64,000 nt of DNA, from contig CP065590.1 in the NCBI GenBank assembly GCA_016025055.1, positions 1,612,001 to 1,676,000 of the forward strand. The letters run 5' to 3'. The notes under the pieces were generated by a model, which saw only the letters and a program-made list of their open reading frames with translations, made no database searches and was not told where the DNA came from. Positions 25,178-35,684 of this stretch are shown here, one piece after another; position 1 is the stretch's first letter, and each line of letters opens with the position of its first letter. The stretch is from Chryseobacterium indologenes (GTDB taxonomy: Bacteria > Bacteroidota > Bacteroidia > Flavobacteriales > Weeksellaceae). The translations under genes and the position numbers were made by a program.

Positions 25178-25291
25178 TGAAACGAAAATTCAAAGAAATG
25201 TATGGAAATCGCTGATGCTGAAAAATCCTGAAAAGGAATAAAATGTTTGGGGCCGCGGTGCCATATGATTTTGAAAAAAATAAATCTACAT

Positions 25292-26482
25292 ATGAAAACA
25301 ATCAATGATTTTAATTTTAGAGACAAGAAAGCTCTGGTAAGAGTGGACTTTAATGTTCCGCAGGATGATCAATTCAAAGTAACCGATAATACAAGAATCG
25401 TAGCCGTGAAACCTACGGTTGAGAAAATTCTTAAAGATGGTGGTTCCGTTATCTTGATGACGCATCTTGGAAGACCGAAAGGTGAGGTGAAGGATGAGTT
25501 TTCTCTTAAGCATATTGCAGGTGAAGTTTCTGCTGTTCTTGGCCAGGAAGTTAAATTTGTTGATGAATGTGTAGGTGAGAAAGCTGAACAAGCTGCTTCT
25601 GATTTGAAACCGGGTGAAATCCTGTTGTTGGAAAATGTACGTTTCCACAATGAAGAAGAAAAAGGTGATGAAGGCTTTGCTGAGCAATTGTCAAAATTGG
25701 GAGATGCTTATGTAAATGATGCTTTCGGAACTGCTCACAGGGCACATGCTTCAACTGCTGTAATTGCTAAGTTCTTTCCTTCAACTAAATTTTTCGGTTT
25801 ACTAATGGAAAAAGAGTTGAAAGCAATCGATAAAGTGTTAAAAAGCGGAGAAAGGCCGGTTACAGCTATTCTGGGTGGGTCTAAAGTATCAACTAAAATT
25901 ACCATTATAGAAAATATACTTCCTGCTGTTGACAATCTGATTATCGGAGGAGGCATGGCTTTTACCTTTATTAAGGCGTTAGGTGGAAAAATCGGGAACT
26001 CTTTAGTAGAAGAGGATAAGCTTCCGTTGGCTTTGGAAATTTTAGGAAAGGCAAAAGAACATAAAGTAAAGGTATATCTTCCTTCAGATGCGATCATCGC
26101 TGAAAGTTTTAGTAATGACGGTGAAAGAAAAGAAGCTGATATTTATGCTATCCCTGAAGGATGGATGGGATTGGATGCTGGCCACAAATCAAGAGATCAG
26201 TTCAATGACGTGCTATTAAACTCAAGAACAATACTTTGGAATGGTCCGATCGGTGTTTTTGAAATGTCAAATTTTGCAGGTGGTACTGTGGCATTAGGTG
26301 AAAGTATTGCTGAAGCAACCAGATTAGGCGCTTTCTCTTTAGTAGGAGGAGGAGATAGTGTTGCTTTTGTTAAACAATTCGGGTATGCAGATCAGGTAAG
26401 TTATGTTTCTACCGGTGGTGGAGCAATGCTTGAAAGTCTTGAAGGACTTGAACTTCCCGGAGTAGCAGCCATTAATAATTAA
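25292..26482 (+). CDS. pgk: Phosphoglycerate kinase
   Basis: 396 residues from the ATG at 25292 ([21 protein letters not shown]); upstream in-frame starts give no conserved residues. The N-lobe has [10 protein letters not shown] and [10 protein letters not shown]; the hinge has [13 protein letters not shown]; the C-lobe has [17 protein letters not shown] and the nucleotide-binding loop GGGDSVAF. It transfers phosphate between 1,3-bisphosphoglycerate and ADP in glycolysis. It has its own promoter and a strong terminator at 26499. Confidence 0.98.
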   Translation: MKTINDFNFRDKKALVRVDFNVPQDDQFKVTDNTRIVAVKPTVEKILKDGGSVILMTHLGRPKGEVKDEFSLKHIAGEVSAVLGQEVKFVDECVGEKAEQAASDLKPGEILLLENVRFHNEEEKGDEGFAEQLSKLGDAYVNDAFGTAHRAHASTAVIAKFFPSTKFFGLLMEKELKAIDKVLKSGERPVTAILGGSKVSTKITIIENILPAVDNLIIGGGMAFTFIKALGGKIGNSLVEEDKLPLALEILGKAKEHKVKVYLPSDAIIAESFSNDGERKEADIYAIPEGWMGLDAGHKSRDQFNDVLLNSRTILWNGPIGVFEMSNFAGGTVALGESIAEATRLGAFSLVGGGDSVAFVKQFGYADQVSYVSTGGGAMLESLEGLELPGVAAINN

Positions 26483-26498
26483 TACAGTTATTTCTATA

Positions 26499-26532
26499 AA
26501 AAAACCTGCTAATTTTATTAGCAGGTTTTTTT
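26499..26532. terminator. Terminator of pgk
   Basis: A 14-bp stem AAAAAACCTGCTAA/TTAGCAGGTTTTTT with a 5-nt loop, 17 nt after the pgk stop. Confidence 0.9.
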
Positions 26533-27619
26533 AATTTTCTAACCTTTTTTCCAAGATTTGAAACAGCTGATTTCTGTTTTTTTTATCTAATCATCCTTCT
26601 CATACGCAGAAATCTTATATGGATTTTCGGTACAATTGTTTAAATTTCACGTTTAGTAAAATTATTGATTTTTTACTATTTTGGGCTATAATTTATGATT
26701 TACTAAATTGGCGATAGTTTGTTTACAAAACCGATTATTTAGTATTTTACTATATTTGTCACGAATAACGTAATATGCATGTTTTCAATAGATGAATTTT
26801 TGCATCGTATTATCATACGAGCTTCATACATTTTCTGTAATATTTGGGTTTTACTTACCATGAAATTTACATCGTTTTCATCTTGTTATAATAAAAAGTT
26901 ATAACATTTGTTAGTCAATGCTTTATAAAATTTTTTTAAAAACTTAGATTACACCTGATAAATTCTGGCTTTTTCAAGTGGATTCCGGTTATAGTCGGTA
27001 TGCTTTTTCTTATTATTTTTTAACTTCTCCTGGCAGGCGAGCCTCACGATCTTCGGTTTTTTATATATTATTTAGCAAGGGTTACTTATCTGAAAATTCT
27101 ATTTTAGAACAATATAATTTTTGCGGTGAGGGTAGGAGTGGCAAAAAATTTTCCTTTCTCATTTTTTATAATTCAATTTTTTCAAGCGGAACTTTAAGAC
27201 TATGATCTTAACGGATAAATTATTTTTGAACTTTTCGAAAGTTTGTTTAATAGAGTAGCCTTCGCTTGTCTGTTGTAAAAATTTCTTAGTCTTATATTTT
27301 TTAGCGTTGGTAAAAAGCGAGTGAACGATAATTTAAAGTTCAATGTTCTTGCCCCGGAAAACGACTGGAAGAAATGGTTGTTTTTTAAACAAGTTATTTT
27401 TAGTTTGAAATCTGTTTGATCTCTTCAAGGTTGTCTGGATGTAGTTTTGAACAATTTGTTTTTTTACAAATTTATTTTCTGAACGAGTGTATCAATTTTG
27501 TCAATAGTATTTTTCAAAAAAAGTAGGGTAGGGGAGTTCTTTATAAATTATTCTATCATTTTAAAATTTTTTGTCCAGGATTAAAAATATTTTTAAATAT
27601 TCTATTCATATGAAATAAA
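26533..27619. other. 1.1-kb non-coding AT-rich region
   Basis: No credible ORF; the 75-codon frame at 26978 has no start context or homology features. It holds several TTTACTA/TAGTAAA motifs around 26650-26760, a perfect -7 box TATATTTG near 26752-26759 that would drive rightward transcription, and local GC-richer segments near 27018 and 27127. A structured RNA or origin-associated DNA is possible; I could not match it to RNase P, tmRNA, SRP or 6S RNA. Confidence 0.4.
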
Positions 27620-27646
27620 AAAACTCAGGAGATTTTCCTGAGTTTT
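27620..27646. terminator. Bidirectional terminator before the methyltransferase gene
   Basis: Perfect 11-bp stem AAAACTCAGGA/TCCTGAGTTTT with a 5-nt loop; lies 61 nt past the methyltransferase stop and could also end a rightward non-coding transcript. Confidence 0.8.
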
Positions 27647-27707
27647 TACAATTTTTCTTTAAAAATGCTGAAATCCGACCTTCATAAATGCCTCAAAAAT
27701 CGATTTT

Positions 27708-28529
27708 CTATCTTTTTTCGATAATATATATCAAACTCGAAAATTCCGACGAAAAAACAGCTTTTATGTTCGAAATCGTTCCGTAGATGGTTGCTTTAAG
27801 CCAAAACAGCGGTGATTTTTTATATTTTTCGCTCAGCATAGAGATGTAATACGAATCAAGTACCAATGGTTTAATTTTTCTCATTTTCCAATCCGGATTC
27901 TTTGAAATTAAATTTTCCATTCCCTTTTTTGAAAAATGATAGACATGTCTTGGAACATCATAGGCAGCCCAATATTCTTTATAATGTTTGGCATCATAAG
28001 AAGTAGGGTTGGGAACTGCTATCACGAGAAGTCCTTTTTCTTTTAATTTCTCATGAAATTTCATTAACATTTCATCCTGGTTCTCTATATGTTCAAATAC
28101 GTGCCATAAAGTGATTGCATCTAAACTTTCATTTTCTATTTTTTGAATATCATTCAGAATTTTTGCTTTTCTGATTTTGCCTTCTGCTGCTTTTCTAGCA
28201 TCGGCATCAGGTTCAAAGCCGAAAGTTTCAAAATCATTTTCTATATATTTTACAAACTCTCCGGCACCACATCCATAATCCAATACTCTGGATCCGTTTT
28301 TGATCCTGTCGACCAATATATTTTTCTTGTATTGCAGATTGAAAGATTGTAGAAACTTATATAGTTTTTCTTTAAAGCTTCCTGAATCCTGATGGTGAGA
28401 AATGTAATCTTCGCTTTCGTAATATTTGGAAATATCAGATGGGATAGGGGTGGTTTTGTAGACACCTTTTGTTTCTGTTTCTTTAATTTCAAATATTTCC
28501 TGTGAAAGAAAATGATCTTTTATTTTCAT
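27708..28529 (-). CDS. Class I SAM-dependent methyltransferase
   Basis: 273 residues with the SAM-binding motif VLDYGCGAGEFV (around 89-100), then FGFEPD, LDAITLWHVFEHI, and GLLVIAVPNP, a Rossmann-fold methyltransferase of the MetW/UbiG type. Ends with a hydrophobic helix (YGTISNIKAVFSSEFSSL). The substrate is unknown; similar proteins sit in polysaccharide or lipid clusters, but none is seen here. A parS site lies between it and mnmG. Confidence 0.85.
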   Translation of the reverse strand: MKIKDHFLSQEIFEIKETETKGVYKTTPIPSDISKYYESEDYISHHQDSGSFKEKLYKFLQSFNLQYKKNILVDRIKNGSRVLDYGCGAGEFVKYIENDFETFGFEPDADARKAAEGKIRKAKILNDIQKIENESLDAITLWHVFEHIENQDEMLMKFHEKLKEKGLLVIAVPNPTSYDAKHYKEYWAAYDVPRHVYHFSKKGMENLISKNPDWKMRKIKPLVLDSYYISMLSEKYKKSPLFWLKATIYGTISNIKAVFSSEFSSLIYIIEKR

Positions 28530-28621
28530 TGATGTCGAAATCTATTATATTTAAAAATTAAGATATTTACAGGTTTGTATTAAGCTCGTAAATACCTTAA
28601 TTTTCGTTTTATTTTTTGTGA

Positions 28622-28637
28622 TGTTTCACGTGAAACA
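28622..28637. other. parS centromere-like site 1
   Basis: TGTTTCACGTGAAACA, an exact match to the Bacillus-type ParB-binding consensus; with flanks it extends to an 18-bp perfect palindrome. It sits 9 bp past the mnmG stop. Confidence 0.92.
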
Positions 28638-28645
28638 TTTTCTTT

Positions 28646-30508
28646 TTAACGTCCTAAAAACACCAGTAAAACGTTAATATCAGCCGGCGAAACTCCGCTT
28701 ATTCTCCCTGCTTGTGCTATAGTCTTTGGACGTACGTTCGACATCTTCTGTTTTGCTTCTGCAGAAAGGCTTGAAAGCTTTGTATAATCAAAGTCCTCGG
28801 GAATTTTAATATTCTCTAAACGGTTTAATTTGGCTACATTTTCTTTTTCCTTTTCAATATAACCTCTGTATTTGATATTGATTTCGGCCTGTTCCCGTAC
28901 TTCGTCACTATATTTAGAAGAATTTTCTTTTATAAAGTCTATCTCATCCAGCTTTCCTAACGTCATATTCGGTCTTGTAAGAATCTGAGCTGCTCTGTAA
29001 GCCTGGTCTACAGGACTACTTTCAATAGATTCAAGAATAGGATTGATGATTCCCGGTTTTAAAGAGGTTTCTCGAAGAAATTCTTCAAGTGATTGGCTTT
29101 CAGATAGTTTTGATTCTACTTTTCTTAATCGTTCTTCTTTTGCAAGTCCTAATTGGAATGCTTTTTCGGTTAGTCGGATATCGGCATTGTCTTGTCTTAA
29201 AAGAAGTCTGTATTCGGCACGCGAAGTAAACATTCTGTAAGGCTCTTCAGTTCCTTTTGTAATCAAATCATCAATAAGTACTCCGATATACGCTTCATCT
29301 CTGTTGAGGATAAATTCGTCTTTTTCATGTACTTTATTATGTGCATTGATTCCTGCGATTAATCCCTGGCCCGCTGCTTCTTCATATCCGGTTGTTCCGT
29401 TGATCTGACCTGCAAAATATAAATTATCAATTAATTTTGTTTCCAGGGTATGTTTCAATTGGGTAGGAGGGAAGTAGTCGTACTCGATCGCATAACCTGG
29501 TCTGAAAACTTTTACATTTTCGAATCCTGGAATATGTTTCATTGCTTTGATCTGTACATCTTCAGGAAGAGAAGAACTGAACCCGTTCACATAAATTTCT
29601 ACAGTTTTCCATCCTTCCGGTTCCACGAAAAGCTGATGTCTGTTTCTTTCTGCAAAACGGTTAATCTTATCTTCGATACTAGGACAATATCTTGGACCTA
29701 AACTTTGAATGGTTCCATTGAACATTGGGCTTCGGTCAAAACCTTCTCTTAAAATATCATGTACGGTTTCATTAGTATACACGATATGACAGCTTAATTG
29801 TTTTGTTAATTTAGGAGTATCAAGATAGCTGAACTTCTGAGGATTTTCATCACCTTTCTGTTCTTCCATTTTAGAATAATCTAAGCTTCTTCCGTCAACT
29901 CTTGGTGGAGTACCGGTTTTCATTCTTCCGGCTTCGAATCCTAAAGAGACCAATTGTTCTGTAATTCCAAAAGCTCTTGGTTCACCCATTCTTCCTCCGC
30001 CGAGTTGTTTATCGCCAACATGAATTAATCCGTTAAGGAAAGTTCCGTTCGTTAATACTACAGATTTTGCTTTGATCTCAATTCCTAAAGAAGTAACAAC
30101 TCCGGTTACTTTATTATTTTCAACAATCAGTTGTTTTACCATATCCTGAAAGAAATCAAGATTGGGAGTATTCTCTAATGCCAATCGCCATTCTTCGGCA
30201 AAAAGCATTCTGTCATTTTGGGTTCTCGGGGACCACATTGCAGGACCTTTTGAAAGATTAAGCATCTTGAATTGTATCGCAGATTTGTCTGCTACAATTC
30301 CGGAATATCCTCCCATGGCATCAATCTCTCTTACGATCTGTCCTTTTGCGATTCCACCCATTGCGGGGTTGCAACTCATCTGTCCGATGGTCTGCATATT
30401 CATTGTAATGAGCAGTGTTTTGGAACCAAGATTGGCCGCAGCTGCAGCTGCTTCACAACCGGCATGTCCGGCACCTACTACAATGACGTCGTATATTTCT
30501 GAAATCAT
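28646..30508 (-). CDS. mnmG: tRNA uridine-5-carboxymethylaminomethyl modification enzyme MnmG (GidA)
   Basis: 620 residues, the normal MnmG length. The FAD motif GAGHAGCEAAAA at the N-terminus, CNPAMGGIAKGQIVREIDAMGG, and TGTPPRVDGRS are characteristic; the C-terminal helical domain ends ISGVSPADINVLLVFLG. With MnmE it makes cmnm5U34 on tRNAs. In many bacteria mnmG is origin-linked; here it lies between two parS sites 1.9 kb apart, which fits an origin-proximal location. Confidence 0.98.
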   Translation of the reverse strand: MISEIYDVIVVGAGHAGCEAAAAAANLGSKTLLITMNMQTIGQMSCNPAMGGIAKGQIVREIDAMGGYSGIVADKSAIQFKMLNLSKGPAMWSPRTQNDRMLFAEEWRLALENTPNLDFFQDMVKQLIVENNKVTGVVTSLGIEIKAKSVVLTNGTFLNGLIHVGDKQLGGGRMGEPRAFGITEQLVSLGFEAGRMKTGTPPRVDGRSLDYSKMEEQKGDENPQKFSYLDTPKLTKQLSCHIVYTNETVHDILREGFDRSPMFNGTIQSLGPRYCPSIEDKINRFAERNRHQLFVEPEGWKTVEIYVNGFSSSLPEDVQIKAMKHIPGFENVKVFRPGYAIEYDYFPPTQLKHTLETKLIDNLYFAGQINGTTGYEEAAGQGLIAGINAHNKVHEKDEFILNRDEAYIGVLIDDLITKGTEEPYRMFTSRAEYRLLLRQDNADIRLTEKAFQLGLAKEERLRKVESKLSESQSLEEFLRETSLKPGIINPILESIESSPVDQAYRAAQILTRPNMTLGKLDEIDFIKENSSKYSDEVREQAEINIKYRGYIEKEKENVAKLNRLENIKIPEDFDYTKLSSLSAEAKQKMSNVRPKTIAQAGRISGVSPADINVLLVFLGR

Positions 30509-30553
30509 TTTTATCTCGCTTGTTAAGCTTTAAACTTTATCTTTTTTAACCAA

Positions 30554-30569
30554 TGTTTCACGTGAAACA
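30554..30569. other. parS centromere-like site 2
   Basis: An identical TGTTTCACGTGAAACA, 1932 bp from site 1 and upstream of mnmG. Confidence 0.92.
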
Positions 30570-30654
30570 TTTTTGGAGAATGCACTCTAAGTAAACTTGT
30601 ATTGTTGCTATATCAGAGTACTTTACAATCCGGACCTTAAGTGATTATTCAATT

Positions 30655-31074
30655 TTAAATCGCTGAATCCCGGTATTTGGCTAAGTACAGATCCTCCATT
30701 CTTCGCATCTGTTTTTCTTCTTCTTCCGTTTTATCTTTATAGCCTGCAAGGTGTAAAATACCATGGGCTAAGACCCTTCTTACTTCTTCTTCATAATCTC
30801 GCGAGAGGGTAGAAGCGTTATCAGAAATGCGCTGCAAAGATACGAAAATCTCAGCGCTTATTGTTTTACCTTTTACATAATCAAAAGTGATAATATCGGT
30901 ATAATAATCATGCTGTAAATAATCCTGATTGATCTTAAGGAGATATTCATCATCACAGAAAATATAATTGATTTCTCCTAGTTTTTTTCCTTCTGAAAGA
31001 ATAAGATCTTCCAGCCATTTTTTGTAATCTGTATTTACCGACTCTGGTAAATTTTCGTAAAAGAACTGTATCAT
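30655..31074 (-). CDS. ybeY: rRNA maturation endonuclease YbeY
   Basis: 139 residues, UPF0054. The zinc site is seen in VLAHGILHLAGYKDKT (HxxxH), close to the C-terminus; NQDYLQHDYYTDIITFDY precedes it. YbeY processes 16S rRNA 3' ends and clears defective 70S ribosomes. It starts 3 nt after the patatin gene's stop, in the murF-patatin-ybeY operon. Confidence 0.95.
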   Translation of the reverse strand: MIQFFYENLPESVNTDYKKWLEDLILSEGKKLGEINYIFCDDEYLLKINQDYLQHDYYTDIITFDYVKGKTISAEIFVSLQRISDNASTLSRDYEEEVRRVLAHGILHLAGYKDKTEEEEKQMRRMEDLYLAKYRDSAI

Positions 31075-31077
31075 TTT

Positions 31078-33234
31078 TTAAAACCAGTGTCCTAATATAA
31101 CACTGAATATACCTTTTTGGTTGTTTTTAAGTGAGTGGCTAAAGTTAACTTTAATCTGCCCGAAAGGGGATTTGTAACCTGCTGTAATTCCTAGTGAGCT
31201 AAAATTTACTTTAACTGCATCTTCGAATTTTATGTCGTTGGAAAGATTGGCAAAGCTAAAGTTTCCGCTGATAAAATAGTTTTTATTAAACCTGAATTGG
31301 AGATCATTTGAGGCGATTATCACATTATTAGTATGAAGCTGGGCAAAATAAAAACCACCAAAACTTCTGAAATTAATAATATTCTGTTCAAATATTCCTC
31401 CAAGCCTGTACTGGTAAAATTGGGGAAGGTTTTCTCCGATTGTTATTCCGCCAAATAAATTAAGCCGGTAAGTAAATTGCTTCCACAATGGAATGTTTAT
31501 TCTAAGGTCTGCTTTTATCTGAACGATCCTTTTATCTACTTCCGATTTCAAAAGATCTATAACTTTTCCTTCAGCGGAAAAATAGACTCCTTTTGTAGGG
31601 AATTCTTTATCATCCTGCGTGTCGCTCTTCAAGAATATGTAAGGATTCAGAAAACGCCCATAACGCCTGTTATCGCCGTTATTTTCGGCTTTAAAGTAAT
31701 CATGGCTTATTCCACCTCCTATGGCATACTTATCCTTCCAAATAGACTGTATATAAGCTTCATTTCTTATCCAGGTCCACTTATCGGTAACATTATTGTC
31801 TACATTTTTTAGATCAAAGCTCATTCCGGATGAATAAATACCAAATCCGGGAATATATCCGTTATCAATAAAATAGTTGAGATAATATCTGAGTTTATCT
31901 CCTACGATTATATCTGCGGAAAGATTAGAGTTTTTGAATAAAAGTCTTTTTGCTGAATAATTCAAAAGGAGGCCTGTTTTGAAAACTTCATCGTAATGTA
32001 ATCCGAATTTTAAAAAATGGCGTGCATCATCTTCGGTGACATAAAGCTTTAAGTAATTGGCATCATTCTCCTGAACGATATCATAGTTAATGAACTTATA
32101 GTTGTTGGTAGCAACCAGCTTATCTACCATTTTATTGACATTGCCGTAGGTCTGAAGAGAAGGAAGACGTAGCCCCATTTTCCCTAAAACATAGTTTTTA
32201 CCGTATATTTTGCTTCCTTCTATGAAAATACTGTCTATTTTATAAACATTGGAATAAATCGGGTTTACACGTTGTCTCAGGCGGTCGAAAGGACGTTTCG
32301 GCAGCTCATCCAGTATTTTGGAATATTTTAAACCTTCTGCATACCCGCTGTCGAGGATTTTTTTCTTATCATCATAGCTTGTCGCAGACATTCCTTTTAA
32401 ATTCGGTTTGATATTGATATCCGTATATCTGTACTGCTTTCTGGTGTCTCTTTTTATTCCGAAATCAATGACCTGATTAAGGATTGATATAATATTGTTT
32501 AAATCTTCTCTTTTTGAAAGATCCTGATTAAGATCAACACCGATAACGATATCAATTCCTTTATCCTTTAATGGCTTTGAAGGATAATTTACCGTCATTG
32601 CTCCGTCGATATAAATGCTGTCACCAATTTTAACGGGATCCATCAACGATGGAAATGCAGAACTCGCCATGATAGACTGTACAAGATCACCTTTTTCAAA
32701 GATCTGCATATTTCCACTTTCAAGGTTGGTAGCAACGCATAGAAAGGGGATAGGCATTTTTGAAAAATCGTCAATACTGGCTACATTTTTGAAAAGTTCT
32801 TTTAAGAGATAGACGTTTCTCTGTCCGGTACTGATAGAAGAGGGAAGTGATATTTTTCCATTCTTTAATGGAATGGATAGAAGATATTTGTCTACGGATT
32901 TATTGAAAAAGCTGGCTTCCTGTCTGGATTTCGGATCCATAATCAATGAATAGAAATCGGTATCCATGACGATTTTTTCAATTTCTTTTCCCGAATATCC
33001 TGAGGCATAAAGCCCGCCGACGATAGCTCCCATACTTGTTCCGGCGATGTAATCCACTTTTACTCCTAATGAATCTAAGACTTTGAGTACTCCTACATGC
33101 GAAAAACCTTTAGCACCACCACCGGCAAGCGATAGTCCTATTTTGGGGTTTTTCGGAATCACTAAATTCTTTTTTACCTGGGATTGGATCAAAAGCAGCT
33201 GGAATACGAAAAGTAGAATCAGGAGTTTTCTCAT
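31078..33234 (-). CDS. Patatin-like phospholipase with C-terminal BamA-like barrel
   Basis: 718 residues. The N-terminal signal is followed by the patatin domain: oxyanion GGGAKGFSHVG, catalytic Ser in GTSMG, and the Asp of DGA (IYIDGAMT). A POTRA-like linker (330-410) and a beta-barrel (420-718, ending IKVNFSHSL...VILGHWF) complete the Omp85-type architecture of PlpD/VipD-like outer-membrane lipases, implying surface display or secretion of the lipase domain. It lies in a row of tightly spaced genes with murF-alr (2-nt gap) and ybeY (3-nt gap). Confidence 0.9.
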   Translation of the reverse strand: MRKLLILLFVFQLLLIQSQVKKNLVIPKNPKIGLSLAGGGAKGFSHVGVLKVLDSLGVKVDYIAGTSMGAIVGGLYASGYSGKEIEKIVMDTDFYSLIMDPKSRQEASFFNKSVDKYLLSIPLKNGKISLPSSISTGQRNVYLLKELFKNVASIDDFSKMPIPFLCVATNLESGNMQIFEKGDLVQSIMASSAFPSLMDPVKIGDSIYIDGAMTVNYPSKPLKDKGIDIVIGVDLNQDLSKREDLNNIISILNQVIDFGIKRDTRKQYRYTDINIKPNLKGMSATSYDDKKKILDSGYAEGLKYSKILDELPKRPFDRLRQRVNPIYSNVYKIDSIFIEGSKIYGKNYVLGKMGLRLPSLQTYGNVNKMVDKLVATNNYKFINYDIVQENDANYLKLYVTEDDARHFLKFGLHYDEVFKTGLLLNYSAKRLLFKNSNLSADIIVGDKLRYYLNYFIDNGYIPGFGIYSSGMSFDLKNVDNNVTDKWTWIRNEAYIQSIWKDKYAIGGGISHDYFKAENNGDNRRYGRFLNPYIFLKSDTQDDKEFPTKGVYFSAEGKVIDLLKSEVDKRIVQIKADLRINIPLWKQFTYRLNLFGGITIGENLPQFYQYRLGGIFEQNIINFRSFGGFYFAQLHTNNVIIASNDLQFRFNKNYFISGNFSFANLSNDIKFEDAVKVNFSSLGITAGYKSPFGQIKVNFSHSLKNNQKGIFSVILGHWF

Positions 33235-33236
33235 AG

Positions 33237-35684
33237 TTAATCTTTTATATAAATCCGTTTCACCCGGGGTGAAATGGAGGTTAGCACTTCATAGGTTATC
33301 GTTTTGCAGTAGTCTGCGAATTCTTTTAAACTTGGCCGGGCATTGAAAACCGTCACCGTATCACCTTCTTTTACATTAGGAATATTCTCTACATTAAGCA
33401 TCATCATATCCATGCAGATATTGCCAACAATGGGAGCCAATGTTTTATTGACTCCGAAGCTTCCCACCTGGTTTCCTATTAATCTTGGAATACCATCTGC
33501 ATAACCTACAGGGACGGTAGCGATTTTCGTACGATGATCTGCTTTATATTTTCTGCTGTATCCTACAGATTCTCCGCTCTCAACCATTGATATCTGTGAA
33601 ATTACGGTTTTAAAACTTACCACAGACTGTAATTGTTTCTGAATTTCAGAATTCGGAGATTCTCCAAGCATTCCTATACCTATTCTTACCATGTCATACT
33701 GGTGATCGGTATAGCTTGTAATTCCTGAAGAATTCAAAATATGCCGGATAGGAGCGTAACCAAGTTTCTCAATAAGATGGCTTGAATTTTTTTCAAATAC
33801 TTCAAACTGTTGTAACGTAAAATCTCTTTCTTCAGGCATGTCGGAAGAAGATAAATGACTGAACAGACTCTGTACTTTCAGGTTTTTATCACTTAAAGTT
33901 TCGCTGAGCTGATCCAGTTCAAAATCTTTGAAACCAAGGCGGTGCATTCCCGTTTCAAGTTTAATGTGGATCGGATATTTCTTATCATATCCCGATCTCT
34001 GCACTGCTTCGTAGAACAATTCCAGGACTCTGAAACTGTAAATCTCCGGTTCCAGATTGTATTCAATAATCGTTTGATAGCTATGTTGCTCAGGATTCAT
34101 GACAATAATAGGAGTAGTGATCCCTTTTTTACGAAGTTCTACACCTTCGTCAGCATACGCCACACCAAGGTAATCGATATGATGATGTTGAAGAAATTCT
34201 GAAACCTCATAACTTCCCAGACCGTAAGCATTGGCTTTCACCATTGCCATCATTTTGGTTCCCGGTTTTAATAATGATTTGTGATAATTTATATTATGAA
34301 GGATTGCATTGAGATTTACTTCCAGTACCGTATCGTGTTTTCTGAGCTCAAGAATATCTTTGAGCTTTTCAATTTCAAATTTACGGGCTCCTTTTAGCAG
34401 GATAATCTGGTTTTCCAGTTCGGTTAAACGTTTACTTTCTATGAGTTCTTTAGTGTCAATAAAAGTATAGGTTTCAGCTTTAAATAATTCACTGAATTTT
34501 GATATTTCGTCACCGATCAGGAATACAGAATCAAAACGCTGCTCATTGACCAGTTCGGAAACTTCTTCATACAATTCCTTAGAATTGGCATTCACTCCTA
34601 AGATATCTGTCAGCACCAATGATCTTTTAGGTTTTTTGTATTCATTTAAAAACTGCAGGGCAGTCTTCAAAGAGTCAAGATCGAGATTAAAAGAATCGTT
34701 GATGATAATATTGCCTTTAATTCCTTCGATGGATTCAAGCCTCATTTCAACGGCCTTTAAAAGGTTGATTTTTTCAACGATCTTTTTATTTTCGATATTC
34801 AATACCTTAAGGACCGTGATAAGCGCCATAGCATTGGTTAATGTCGCTTCGTCTCTTTGGTGAGCCGGAAAACTGATTTCTTCACCAAAATATTCAACGA
34901 TGATGTTTTCATCTTTAGAAATATTGTTTTTGATAAAGACGTTATTGTCTTTTTGTAACCCGTAAGAAATTAATTTTCTGTCTGCGTATACATTTTTTAT
35001 TTTTTGATCTACTACCGGATGGTCTCCGTTATAGATGATGACTTTTGAATCTTTGAAAAGTTTTATTTTTTCATCAATCAATTCTTCTTCGGAAGAAAAG
35101 TTGGCAGCATGGGCGTTTCCTATATGGGTCAACAATCCGATTTCAGGATGGAAAAGATTTTCAAGTTTTTCCATTTCATGCGGATGAGAAATTCCTACTT
35201 CAAAAATTCCGAGTTGGTGGGAAGTGTTAATCTGAAGAAGGGAGAGAGGCAAGCCAATCTGGGAATTAAAGCTTTTTGGGCTTTTTACCGTGGGAAATTC
35301 GTTCCATAAACATTGATACAACCATTCTTTTAAAATAGTCTTTCCGTTGCTTCCCGTAATACCGATAGATGGTAAATGAGAATTTTCGAAATGATACTTT
35401 GCTAATTTCTGAAGGAAGTCTATCGAATTTTCAACAATGATCCAGGTTACATTTTCAAACTGGGGATACTGGTGTTCTGAAATGATGACCTCTATTCCCC
35501 TGTCAATTGCAGCCTCAATAAATTTTTCTCCGGAATTTTTATGCGTATTGATGGCAATAAAAGCGGTATTTTTTATTGAATAAATAATCCTGCTGTCGTA
35601 AGCAATATTTTTGACTACTGCATCTTTATCCCCGATAATTCTGCTATGGGTAATCTCTGCAATTTGTTGTACTGTATAGTTCAT
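33237..35684 (-). CDS. Bifunctional MurF ligase-alanine racemase
   Basis: 815 residues, a fusion typical of Bacteroidota. The N-half is MurF: GITGSNGKT P-loop near residue 108 and DSFNLDLDSL later; it adds D-Ala-D-Ala to UDP-MurNAc-tripeptide. The C-half (from about 450) is alanine racemase: KANAYGLG with the PLP lysine, HLSSSDMPEE, and VGYSRKY/GYADGIPR with the second catalytic Tyr region. One polypeptide makes and uses D-alanine precursors. It precedes the patatin gene by 2 nt. Confidence 0.97.
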   Translation of the reverse strand: MNYTVQQIAEITHSRIIGDKDAVVKNIAYDSRIIYSIKNTAFIAINTHKNSGEKFIEAAIDRGIEVIISEHQYPQFENVTWIIVENSIDFLQKLAKYHFENSHLPSIGITGSNGKTILKEWLYQCLWNEFPTVKSPKSFNSQIGLPLSLLQINTSHQLGIFEVGISHPHEMEKLENLFHPEIGLLTHIGNAHAANFSSEEELIDEKIKLFKDSKVIIYNGDHPVVDQKIKNVYADRKLISYGLQKDNNVFIKNNISKDENIIVEYFGEEISFPAHQRDEATLTNAMALITVLKVLNIENKKIVEKINLLKAVEMRLESIEGIKGNIIINDSFNLDLDSLKTALQFLNEYKKPKRSLVLTDILGVNANSKELYEEVSELVNEQRFDSVFLIGDEISKFSELFKAETYTFIDTKELIESKRLTELENQIILLKGARKFEIEKLKDILELRKHDTVLEVNLNAILHNINYHKSLLKPGTKMMAMVKANAYGLGSYEVSEFLQHHHIDYLGVAYADEGVELRKKGITTPIIVMNPEQHSYQTIIEYNLEPEIYSFRVLELFYEAVQRSGYDKKYPIHIKLETGMHRLGFKDFELDQLSETLSDKNLKVQSLFSHLSSSDMPEERDFTLQQFEVFEKNSSHLIEKLGYAPIRHILNSSGITSYTDHQYDMVRIGIGMLGESPNSEIQKQLQSVVSFKTVISQISMVESGESVGYSRKYKADHRTKIATVPVGYADGIPRLIGNQVGSFGVNKTLAPIVGNICMDMMMLNVENIPNVKEGDTVTVFNARPSLKEFADYCKTITYEVLTSISPRVKRIYIKD

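Noticed and set aside
25249..25263. GC-rich string GGGGCCGCGGTGCC next to CATATG in the pgk leader
   Set aside because: It recalls rRNA and cloning-site sequences, but it is only 14 bp with no continuation; taken as chance or leader sequence.
26978..27205. A 75-codon plus-strand frame in the long gene-free stretch
   Set aside because: No coding-like composition (basic, Ser/Phe-rich, no domain), no promoter or start context. Kept as non-coding.
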